Source of the DNA: Alentia gelatinosa
Taxonomy: Eukaryota > Annelida > Polychaeta > Phyllodocida > Polynoidae
DNA length: 64,000 bases
Assembly (NCBI GenBank): GCA_950022655.1
Contig: OX465587.1
Location: 35,707,153-35,771,152 of the forward strand
Reading direction: 5' to 3'
Position 1 is the stretch's first letter; the number at the start of each line of letters is the position of its first letter. The translations under genes were made by a program, and so were the position numbers. Positions 54,806 to 64,000 of the stretch are shown piece by piece. The notes under the pieces are model-generated. The model was not told where the DNA came from. It saw only the letters and a program-made list of their open reading frames with translations, and ran no database searches.

Positions 54806-54889
54806 GGGGTTGAGGGACTACCTGTAGTTCCTCACCAGAGCTCTGTCTCTGCTGCCTGCCTGTGTGGGCTTTCGGGTTCCCTTTGGGCT

Positions 54890-55095
54890 GGGTTCAGAGA
54901 GTCCCAGATGACGGAAGGAGGGGTTAACACTTCGGGCGGATTCTGGGGCTACTGACGGATTTCTGGAAGATGGAAGGAGTCTCAGAGGACGGAAGAAGGG
55001 GACCCGTGTACCCTTCGGACAAACTCTGAGGTTCCAGACAGATGCCAGGATGACAGAGGGAATCCCGGAGGACGGAAGAAGGGCCACTTTGGACG
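54890..55095. repeat. Degenerate tandem repeat of about 60-65 bp
   Basis: GAGGACGGAAGAAGGG and GGACGGACTCTGGG style segments recur three to four times. Purine-rich and non-coding. Confidence 0.5.
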
Positions 55096-55365
55096 GACTC
55101 TGGGATTTTCGGTATCAGTAGGGCCTAATCACCCCTATCTGATCCTGGGCAGAGCAATGGAGGTGCTGGGTGGCTGTGGTAAAACAGGTTTGCGGGTGGA
55201 ACAATCACTGGAATGGCCAAAACTGTGGTGGTACTTGGGATATGCTTTGGCCGGTCCTGACACCCAGCCACTAGTTTCTTTAATGCTCAGGGACCTTAAT
55301 GGAAAATCACGCCACCATCTCAAGACCCAGTTTTTGTCACTGGCTTTAAACCTCTTGGATTTTTA

Positions 55366-55425
55366 TCACATCTATGAGATGAATTCAACCAGAAAGCTCA
55401 CCCCTACACATGTACCATGTCTACT
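55366..55425 (-). repeat. Short SINE body fragment
   Basis: ATCTATGAGATGAATTCAACC and AGAAAGCTCACCCCTACACA match the body of the minus-strand SINE family. Confidence 0.4.
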
Positions 55426-55957
55426 GTATATATGAAAATACTATTAGACAATGTTATGATGCCATATGATAATCAGGCCACAGAATGGAAATTTTAGATG
55501 ACCAGATTTACACATGTAGACGAAAAACCAGGTTGTTAATGATGCAACCACCAGGTGACATCTAAAGCCCTAAAACTGGCTTATAATATAAATATATAAG
55601 ATATTCACTGGTGTCAGATCCAAGGGGGTCGTATGCTCCGAGGAGTTGACGTGTAGTAATATCCGAGTGCATGCGAGGATATTGCGCAGAGGCCACTCAG
55701 AGGAATATATACAGCCACTTTTATCTGAAACCAGTCTATAATGTATTTATTATCCACCTTTATCTGACATGTGGGGTACTGATATTAGTTCGTTTAGGTA
55801 CGCACCAATTTTTTCATACGCATTATTTTTCCGTATGCGCCGGCTTTTGCAACCCGAAGCATACAACATATCCGTTTGCTCTGGGTACGTAGATACACAC
55901 TGCCAATGTATTTTCTAGGTACTCTATGTATTAGGTGGATTATAGATGAATATATGT

Positions 55958-55959
<2 letters not shown>

Positions 55960-56022
<63 letters not shown>
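55960..56022. repeat. (TA)n microsatellite
   Basis: About 30 TA dinucleotides in a row; the open frame that spans them is an artefact. Confidence 0.95.
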
Positions 56023-56023
<1 letters not shown>

Positions 56024-56089
56024 CTATTATACAGTATTGTATCATATAATAAACAAGACAAAGAAAGGATATCTTAGATGCATATCTCC

Positions 56090-56510
56090 ACGTTTAGAGA
56101 AGAAGCAGAAGGTTAAAGATGCCTTCGCCGGAGGGCATTTAAGGCGGCCTGACTGTGAGCTGCTCTCCCTCGCTCTCTCCCTCGCTCTCTCCATCACGAC
56201 CCTAACTCACATAGACATGACACGCACCCTCCTCCCCAGACCCACTCCTCCCTTCTCTCCTCCTCGTAATAACCACGCGCCAACATCCGAGAACACGCGA
56301 GACTTCCCGACATGCTCCGCGGCCCGACGACAGCGCCACCGCCGGCCATGTTGCGTCGCGCGCATGGGCAGTGCGGTGGTGCTGGGACGCCGTCTGGTGG
56401 CAGGTGTGGAGGCGGAGGGCAGGTGTTTATCCTGTTTGAATTGCGGTGGACGCTGGTATGTCACGTGGTCAGGCTGTGTTGAAGTCATGTGATTGCTCAC
56501 GTGAGGGACA
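56090..56510. promoter_or_regulatory. GC/CpG-rich island, possible promoter
   Basis: 56310-56400 is dense in CpG (CCGCGGCCCGACGACAGCGCC, CGTCGCGCGCATGGGC) with a YY1-like GGCCATGTTG on the plus strand and CACGTG at 56464 and 56499. Set in AT-rich surroundings. No exon assigned. Confidence 0.3.
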
Positions 56511-56659
56511 GGGTCTAGACCTTTAACTGTTTAAAGATAAAACCTCACAAATTCACCAATTTTGGTGGTTTCACATTTTCTTCTTTTTTTATGTAGTCAA
56601 TATTCGATCTTTTATTGTGTTTATACTATTAAATATATTTATATGATAATAAAGATAAC

Positions 56660-56721
56660 AACAATAATAACAATAATGATGATGATAAGAATAAACGTAA
56701 TAACAATAGTGATACTACTAC

Positions 56722-56762
<41 letters not shown>

Positions 56763-56790
56763 ATAATAATGATAATAATAATAGTATTGC
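56660..56790. repeat. ATA/ATG/TAG microsatellite cluster
   Basis: AATAATAACAATAATGATGA followed by a TAG/GTA trinucleotide run of about 15 units and more ATA. Confidence 0.9.
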
Positions 56791-56885
56791 TTTATACAGA
56801 AATATACAATATTTAGATACAGTGGAAGATCTAACAATCGTTTTAGAACTGTACGTATGTACCTTTATTTTACGAATGAAAAATG

Positions 56886-57051
56886 ATTCTATTTATCTCA
56901 CCCCTGTTACTTTTGTCCCATAGACTTAACATTGGTAACTCTTTCTCCATGCCCCTACGAGTATTACAGTCTATTCTCCATGGTCTATGGCGTCATATAT
57001 CCAGTGTCTAGGCCATTCTTTTAGTATGAACAGGGGTGAGATAAATACAGG
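56886..57051. mobile_element. MITE family A copy
   Basis: Left TTCTATTTATCTCACCCCTG, right CAGGGGTGAGATAAATACAG; a long inner match to the copy at 61206 includes TAGACTTAACATTGG and CTTTCTCCATGCCCCTAC. Confidence 0.7.
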
Positions 57052-57119
57052 AAGCGACTCTTTCGGTCAAAGTTGTTGTGTTGGAATGTTACACAATATT
57101 CACCCTACTTCGCCTCGTT

Positions 57120-57480
57120 CATAGAGCAGTGCATTCTGGGAGTCACATGAGGCACTTTAGTCGCCATTTTAGGACTCGATAAGTGGAAAGTAAGTCACTT
57201 GGGAATAATGGCAGAACAGACCTGTAGGTCACAGGGTGCTGGTGGTTACTAGGTCGTGCCGTATGGATCTTTACGTGCCCTCCTCACACAACAGGTGCTG
57301 CCACCGTGTGACGCACCCCGTAACCCCTCCCACTGGTCCCTATACTACACAGCACGCCCCACACGTGCGCCCGCCAGCAACAAGCGAGCAGGGGTTACTA
57401 ACCGGAAGTTATTAGATAAGCATGCGCGTAAAAGATGGCGTTGGTGTAGGAATGCCTCGTTTCTGGCGCATCATTGCGCA
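57120..57480. promoter_or_regulatory. Promoter-like region with ZNF143-like and YY1-like sites
   Basis: GCATTCTGGGAGTCAC at 57131 resembles the conserved ZNF143/SBS core. GTCGCCATTTT at about 57161 and AAGATGGCG at about 57432 are YY1-like on opposite strands. GGAAAGTAAGTCAC at about 57186 looks like a splice donor. CpG is raised at 57290-57420. No coding exon recognised. Confidence 0.3.
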
Positions 57481-58136
57481 GGGTACCCCACCACCTCGAC
57501 ACCCCACACTGCATACACACACAAACACACATACACACAGGTAGTAAGTAGGCCTACAGCCCAGCCCAGCACCCACCAGCACCTATTTCCTGTCAGTGGA
57601 TACACCACTCTCCCCGCAGATCTTTAGTGCCGCTTGGGCTTTACTCGTCTCGGCTCCAACCATATCACGTGATATAACGCAACAGGAACTGAAACTATAT
57701 CCAGGCTCCCAAAGAGTGGAAGTGTCAAGGAGGTGTAAAGACAAATCGTGAGTGAGTGAGAAAAGTGTTAGATGAGATTTACTGACATTCCAGTAGTCTC
57801 TCCTTCACCTCAAAACCTGTACAGTTTGTGTCTGATTTGCCAATTTAAACGAACATATTAGTTTTGTTGACAAAATTCTCTTGTTGACAAAAAAAACAAA
57901 AAAACAAAAACATTGGCGTAAGGGGCAAATGTCGTCCAGGAGAGTTACCATGGCACAGAGATACACACAGGGCGCAGGATATCTGCTTGGAGAAGGTGCC
58001 CCCTGGCGGGCCCCGCGTGTTTGCCGCGTGTTTGGGCGGAGAGTGAGGAACGCGTGAGTAAACAGGCCTTGTGGGCGGCGGTAAACACGGGAACAGGGTA
58101 AACCCGCACGCCTCGTGAGCACCGGGAAGTATGCCG

Positions 58137-58876
58137 CCCGGAGGATGGAGGCTGAGGGGGAGGAGGGCGAGGAAGAGTAAGAGGAGGAGGAGGGGAGGAG
58201 GTAGAGGAGGGGAAGGAGGAGGAGGAAGAGGAGGAGAGGGAGGAGGAGGAGAAGGAGGAGGCGGGGGAGGAGGTGGTAGGAGGAGGAAGGGAGGGTGAGA
58301 GGGAGGGAAGAGGAGGGGAAGGAGGAGGAGGGGGAGGTGGAGGAGAGGAGGTACTAGTAGCAGGAGGGGAGGAGGGGGAGGAGAATGGGAGGAGGAGGTG
58401 AGGAGGAAGAGGAGGAGGGGAGGAGGGAGAGGAGGGGGAGGAGGGAGAAGAGGGAGAGGGGAGGAGGAGGGGTGGTGGTGGTGGTTTGTGGAGGAGGAGG
58501 AGGAGGAGGAGAAGGAAGGGGAGGAGGAGGAGGGGAGGAGGAGGAGGGGGAGGAGGAAGAAGAGGAGGAGGTGGGGGAGGGGGAGGAGGGAGGGGGAGGG
58601 AGAGGAGGGAGGAGGAGGAGGTAGGAAGGAAAGGAGGAGGTAGGGGAGGAGAGGGAGAGGGCTGAGGAGGAGGACGGGGGAAGGTGGTAGGCGCAGGAGG
58701 CGAGGAGGGGGAGGAGCAGGAGGAGGAGGAGAAGGAGGAGGAGAGGAAGGGAGGAGCAGGAGGAAAGGGACGATGGGAGGGAAGAGAAGGAGGGGAGGAG
58801 GAGGAGGAGAGGGGAGGAGGAGGAGGAGGTGGTGGAGGAGGGGAGGGAGGGAGGAGGAGGGGGTTGAGGAGGAAGT

Positions 58877-58907
<31 letters not shown>

Positions 58908-59075
58908 GAGGAAGAGGAGGAGGAGGGAGGAAGAGGAGGAGGAGGGGAGGTTGTAGGAGGAGGAGGGGAGGATGGGAGAGAAGGAAGAGGAGGGGAGGAG
59001 GAGGGGGAGGGGGACGGGGAGGGTGGGAGAGAGGGAAGAGGAGGGGAGGGAGAGGAGGAGGGGGCTTGGAACGAA
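58137..59075. repeat. Purine (GGA)n tract of about 0.9 kb
   Basis: Almost pure G and A on the plus strand, GGAGGAGGA-type with GAAGAG and GGGA interruptions and rare T or C. Frames over 250 codons in either strand (serine/proline/leucine or glutamate/glycine/arginine) are compositional. Can form triplex (H-DNA) or G-quadruplex structures in principle. Confidence 0.95.
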
Positions 59076-60530
59076 TTGGAACAACCAATGTCGAGAGGTT
59101 ACATACACTCTGTAACATTCCTACCCTCAAGAACAGAAGACTAGAACTTATGCTCTGTTACATGCGAAAGATAGGTTGCGAACAGGTATTATCCGCGAAT
59201 TGGAAGATGATCCCGACTTAGATAATGACACCACAACACCAATCAGTGGCAATACAAACACACAACTCGAACTCCATTCGGGTGATCAAGACGGTGACCT
59301 ACATCGCTTTAACGACCAGGAATCACATATCATACACCGCCCCCAGTAAACAGAATTTTAAGCACGCGATACGGAAAGACATGTTTCAATGATTTCAATG
59401 ACTCAAGGTAACCTGTAACCTATTTCCATAAAATAGGATCCACTCATCAACACACATGTTTTGTCCGAGCCAAACCTCCACCTCCTCCCTCCAAGCACCT
59501 ACATACACACCGACCAACTACCTAACCAGCCTGTCTAGCCTCCTTTATTGGGATGAAGTGATATGTCTCACACTTACAATCATAACTACACTTTGCATAA
59601 TCATCATTGCATCATTCTCATCAAACGGACAACAAAGAGTCACTTGGTACTCATATAACGAGAATCACTGGATAAGTAACCCAAACTACTCATTGCCTCA
59701 TCCTTCTCCTCTTAGATTGTGTTTTGTTCTCTGTCCTTTCACGCTGTGCGATTTACTTCATTGTAATACTCTGTGTATCTTCATATATTGATCTAGATGT
59801 AATAAAAAGGTATCCAATTTGATATACGGCCAATGGGTATAGTGGTAGACCGCTTAACTTGTACTAGCGAACTATATTTTTAAAAAAACTTTAAAAAAAC
59901 CAAACACAGTTAAAAAATGACACCAGGAGGCACGCATGCATCTCGTGGACTATTTTACAGACGCTGTGATTGTTTTTGCGGCGCAGGGTCAGGTCTTGTA
60001 TGCCATCAGCTTCATGAGAGAATCATTTGTATGAAATTACAATATCGTATATGTCTAATTTCAGAGAAGGGCTTATTCAACTCTCGATATAAATGGTTGC
60101 ATTATCGGCTTGATAGCTTGTAAGAACACTTTAGTATGAAGGAATACTGATACAACTAATGATTTTAACATTTATTCTCTTTTATCATATATCCACAGTT
60201 TCCTCTTTCGAGTTTATTCTGCCTTACAGTATTACCACTAAACGTTTCATTCATACAGACAGCACCGGTTCTCACATTGGTCAGATGTCCTTGGCCAGAG
60301 TTTCCATCTCCGTCTCAAAACTAACTCTCTCTGTTTGATCGAATCAAACTCCCCCTTAAATGTATCTTGAAAGTCTCAGGGATGTTGACTTCACACAAAC
60401 TGACTATAGATACATATGGGAAGAAAAAGAACGAAACCCATACTTAGGATTTCACACTGGGCTGTTTTCATTCCAACCTGGTCTATATGGATTTTAACCT
60501 AGACCGTGTGGAATGTAACCTGGGCAGGAT
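59076..60530. other. Non-coding stretch, no supported gene
   Basis: 59085-59390 has a faint resemblance to a decayed LINE RT C-terminus but is not firm. A half tRNA-like string (GGGTATAGTGGTAGACCGC, 59835) lacks a B-box. Otherwise unremarkable. Confidence 0.4.
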
Positions 60531-60532
60531 GT

Positions 60533-60686
60533 GAAATTATCTCACCCCGGTATTTTTCCAGATAGGCTTAACATTAGGAACTCGTAGGCCACTGCCATGA
60601 AGTTGTGTACCTAATAATCAATGGCTAATTGGGTGATTTATTTCATCAACAAATAATGTTATACGGGGTGAGATAAAATCAGAAAC
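60533..60686. mobile_element. MITE family A copy
   Basis: AATTATCTCACCCCGG at the left and ACGGGGTGAGATAAAATC at the right, with the inner AGGCTTAACATTAGGAACTC. Confidence 0.6.
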
Positions 60687-60919
60687 CCACTCAATAAAAA
60701 TAACTTGGTCCGCACTCAACCTAGTTTGTCAAACTCGGTGGAGTACAGACCACGTTATTCTCATCTCCTGGGTTTCCTTCTAAGTACGTACCCTCTTGGA
60801 CGAACTATATACATGTGGGGCAGGTACGTAACCATAGAACAGGCAATATTGGTACAGAATATCACACGCCTCTCTCAACCCTTACTGCGGCACCCATTCT
60901 GACACTCTCCACGCGGAGT

Positions 60920-61145
60920 CTTCAGGCCTCACGAGGCACGACAATATGACAGGTAGACAGATGCATGCTGGGAGCCTCGTTATGAGTTCGCCTACAGCTC
61001 GCCAGACAAATCCCGCAACTTGTCACGAGGCAAATTAAAAACGGGTCCGGGCCCAGACCTGGGAGCGGGCTCGGGGCGTCTCCCTAATTAACGGCGGGGC
61101 CGTGGCGGGAGATTAGGACGCACCGCGCTATACGGCAGCCAAATG
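60920..61145. promoter_or_regulatory. GC island with homeodomain-like cores
   Basis: GGGTCCGGGCCCAGACC, GGGAGCGGGCTCGGGGCG, then CTCCCTAATTAACGGCGGGG and GGCGGGAGATTAGG. Paired TAATTA/GATTAG cores in a GC-rich setting resemble conserved developmental regulatory elements. Inference from sequence look only. Confidence 0.3.
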
Positions 61146-61205
61146 TCGTCTGCTCACTGCGAGTGTTGCTCAATGTCCCATTCCCATCAAAATTCTGTGT
61201 GGTGT

Positions 61206-61363
61206 TTCTAAATTTATCTCACCCCTGGAATAAATGTCCATAGGCTTAGCATTGGAAACTCGTTCTTCATGCCCCTACAAGTATTGTTATCCGTTCTCCA
61301 CGGTTTATATCCTGTGTTTTGTCCATTCTTTTAGTGTGTACAGGGGTGAGATAAATACAGAAA
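61206..61363. mobile_element. MITE family A copy
   Basis: AATTTATCTCACCCCTGG at the left, CAGGGGTGAGATAAATACAG at the right. Shares inner sequence and some right-flank sequence (CGTTTTGGTCAAAG) with the copy at 56886, so the flank may be part of a larger element. Confidence 0.7.
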
Positions 61364-61745
61364 GCAACTCGTTTTGGTCAAAGAAGTCATTCTCCAACTC
61401 GTTTGATTGCTACCCGGTATTCACTCCGCATCAAACTCGTGAAGAACGACGACTTTGACCAAAACTTGTTGGTTTCTTCTTTATCTCAAGTTCCTTATCA
61501 TCTTATTCGCTTAGAAATGTGGTATGTTGTATATGAATGTTGCTTGATGTTTCATTTGGGCGATAAGGACTCGCCATAAAGTGCTATATGGCAGTTTTAT
61601 ATAGAACTGCATCGAGAATGGTATAAATACACAATACTCCACGACCTGGATGGGCCACAATTGTTATCAAGGCGACGCTGAGTGATGATTATAGCCCATC
61701 CAAACTAGTGGAATATTGTGAATTTTAAATACAATTTGAGTGCGG

Positions 61746-61938
61746 TTCTGGATTTATCTCACCCTTTTCACCGACATTGAATAGCATCCCAACATCAGAA
61801 TGATTCAAATTACTTCACAAATTCAGTTGGTTAATATCGTGGCATAACTGTGGCATGGTATTGTCACTTCACCGGGGGGGGGGATTTTTTCTAACGTTAT
61901 TCCTATGGCTAACCTTGTACCAGGGGTAAGATAGAATT
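61746..61938. mobile_element. MITE family A copy, diverged
   Basis: GGATTTATCTCACCC at the left and CAGGGGTAAGATAGAAT at the right. Interior holds a G run at 61875-61883. Confidence 0.5.
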
Positions 61939-61989
61939 GCTGTCTGCTCTATGTGACAAATGTGGCAAATGCAAAGCATGCTGTTCACT

Positions 61990-63005
61990 GTATCTATCTA
62001 TCAAAATGTCTGTTATACCTGAATGTTGCTCATTGTTTCATTCCCATTGAAATGTCTGCAGTATATGAATGTCTTTTTTCATTCAGGAGATTAAAACTTC
62101 CACAGTTCTTATATGTCATCTGATCTGTGCAAATGTTGCTCAAAGTTTTATCCCTATCAAAATCTTGTCTGCTCTGTACAAATGTTGCTTAATGTTCTGT
62201 GCCCATCAAAATGTTGTCTGAATGTTGCTTCCTGTTCTACTCACATCATAATGCATTCTGCTATTTTTGAATGTTGCTCACTGTTTCATTCAGATTGAAC
62301 TGTCATCTGCAAAATATGAACGTTGCTTAATATTCCATTCCCATCAAAATAGATTCTGGCATAGGAAAAATTCGGTCAATGTTGCATATCCATTAGAATG
62401 TAATTTGCAGTATACGATTATTTCTCAATGTTTCCCCTGAAATGTCATCTACTATATATAGATATTGCTCACTGTATATTTCCATCAGAATGCCGTCTGC
62501 TGCATATAAATGTTGCTCAATATTCTATTCGCATCTACATGTTGTATGAAAAATGTGAATGTTGTTCATTGTTCTATTCCCATTACATATGTTCTCACAT
62601 GGTTGTTATTGTCATACAGAAATCAGGATGTATGTCTATGGCATTTGACATATGGTAAATCAGGTTATGAGAAACTTGAGAAGGATGCGCTGTATTCCCA
62701 TTCAAGTGTTTCTTGCAGTGTACGAGTATTTCTCAATATTCCCACTCAAATGTCATCTGCTTCATATATAATAGATATTGTTCACTATACATTGCCATCG
62801 GAATGCCGCCTGCCGCATATGAATGTTGCGCAATATTTATTTCGCCTCAAAACATTTTCTTCAAAATATGAATGGTGTTCACTGTTCCGTTCCCATTACA
62901 TGTGTTCTGACATGGTTGTCATTGTCAAACAGAAATCTAGATGTATGTCTATGGCATTTGACATATGGTAAATCAGGTTATGAGAAACTGGAGAAGGATG
63001 CGCCC
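61990..63005. repeat. Degenerate satellite of about 60 bp with a higher-order repeat
   Basis: Variants of TGAATGTTGCTCAATGTTCC plus ATTCCCATCAAAATGTCATCTGC recur roughly every 55-65 bp from 61990. Two successive blocks of about 305 bp (about 62390-62695 and 62696-63001) match much better to each other, including GTATGTCTATGGCATTTGAC and ATGGTAAATCAGGTTATGAG. Confidence 0.75.
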
Positions 63006-63009
63006 TGAG

Positions 63010-64000
63010 GTAAAACGTTTACTGTCTGACAAGAGTTTGTTAAAAAGTCAGACGTCGCTGAAATGACCTATCGAGGAAATGAGTGACAGAAGTGGAACGT
63101 CTCAAATGATGACAGGGTTGTGGCAAATGCAAGGCATCCTAAGACAGATGGGGTTGGGAGCAAAAACTAGGAGGAGGCTGGAGTAAAAACACAGCATGAC
63201 TAATCTGTGGGAGAGTGTGTAAAATGTGGGACTGCTCACTTCCTCACTACCTAGGTAACAGGCAGAATTGTAGGAGACTCTTTCCGTGGTATTCTCCAGA
63301 ATAGTCAAGAAGCACTGAAACTAGAATAGAGTTTGGTAGCAATACATTCTTTCACTCTAATAGCTCACTTTTTCAGCTAGTTTGACTGTTCCTGGTAAGT
63401 GATGAGTATTCTTTTCTTTTTGCCAAATCACTGAGAGATTGAATGTGAAGTGTACATAGTGGTTTATCATTATTTGTAACAACCTTCAGTTTTCCAGTGT
63501 TAAATCCACTGTGCACATTCTGGTCATTTATGAAACATTAGAATCTTATTTCCAAGCACATTGCAAGAAGTTGAGAAAAGGAAAAATGATTGTATATGAT
63601 TATGGATGAAAATCACTTAAGATCAAATCTGGTTTCTTTTGGTCTAATGGATGATTTATTCAGTTTCAAGTAATTTACATTACTTTATATCGAAGCTGCT
63701 GACTACAATATTGAGATCCTCCAGAAACTTCCGAATCCAATGTCAATATTGAAGAAAAATAATAATATTTCCTTTCAAGCAGCAACCCCCTCAGTGCCAC
63801 GACCGAAGCACATCCATAGCTATCAATTAACACCTGGTAAGCATCATGCAACTGACGTCATCTAAAATATACTCTCGCTGACACAGTCAAGACTGTCAGA
63901 AGTAGGGCATGATAATTATATTTTTCTCTGTAGTGCTCATTAACCTACATTTTACTGTTCGCTCTAATCAAAACTCCACGGCAGACACCGCTTAGTATTG
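63010..64000. other. AT-rich non-coding end of window
   Basis: No repeat family and no coding domain recognised. Confidence 0.45.

Noticed and set aside
55794..56045. 83-codon frame over the TA run
   Set aside because: Microsatellite translation (isoleucine/tyrosine repeats).
57945..59130. Serine/proline/leucine-rich minus-strand frames of 258-387 codons
   Set aside because: Shadow of the GGA purine tract; no start context, no domain.
59085..59391. Decayed LINE RT C-terminus (RLHTLCNIPTLKNRRLELML)
   Set aside because: The resemblance is short and the frame breaks. Not enough for a feature.
59456..59791. 111-codon frame with a hydrophobic stretch
   Set aside because: A single membrane-like run (TLTIITTLCIIIIASF) in low-complexity AT/CT sequence. 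No homologue recognised and no start context.
59833..59880. Half tRNA (GGGTATAGTGGTAGACCGC)
   Set aside because: No B-box and no cloverleaf 3' half.

Overview
This is eukaryotic, metazoan-type DNA made almost entirely of transposable elements and their debris. It has no operons, no rRNA, no CRISPR array, and no host protein-coding gene that I can support. tRNA-derived SINEs with A and B boxes, a large env-bearing Gypsy/Metaviridae provirus, a DIRS-type tyrosine-recombinase retroelement, a CR1/Jockey-like LINE and many palindromic MITEs fit an invertebrate genome. I lean towards a lophotrochozoan such as a mollusc, from SINE and LINE style only; the sequence does not prove a species.

Layout. 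1-18.0 kb: mostly non-coding, with a 531-bp solo LTR, a Tigger-like MITE, a foldback element with a 174-bp tandem core, several MITE families, a promoter-like island near 6.8-6.96 kb, a 31-bp satellite, a 1-kb CCACC-rich minisatellite and a SINE. 18.0-29.1 kb: a three-level nest. A minus-strand DIRS-like element (gag-like, RT/RNase H, tyrosine recombinase, inverted termini) has its recombinase gene split by a plus-strand LINE, and the LINE's ORF2 is split by a piggyBac-type MITE. The LINE's first ORF ends in a NADAR domain, and a separate SGNH-esterase-like ORF lies between ORF1 and ORF2. 29.1-34.1 kb: a TIR element family carrying AAGTGGGATTCACACG ends, a possible Penelope-like scrap, and a promoter-like block at 33.2-33.46 kb.

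34.1-48.9 kb: one complete minus-strand provirus of 14,779 bp (34134-48912) with TAACA target-site duplications. It has two near-identical LTRs, a tRNA-Trp primer-binding site, gag, pol in the +1 frame, env with a likely splice acceptor, an extra gene coding for a BTB-like plus RING-like zinc protein, several tandem arrays and a polypurine tract. It landed inside a SINE. 48.9-64 kb: SINEs, more TIR elements, minisatellites, a 0.9-kb GGA purine tract, GC-rich promoter-like islands, a TTTATCTCACCCC MITE family and a degenerate satellite with a higher-order repeat.

The two observations most likely to be new are (a) a LINE coding for a NADAR domain, a family known to reverse guanine ADP-ribosylation, next to an SGNH-like protein, and (b) the BTB/RING-like accessory gene downstream of env in a recently inserted provirus.
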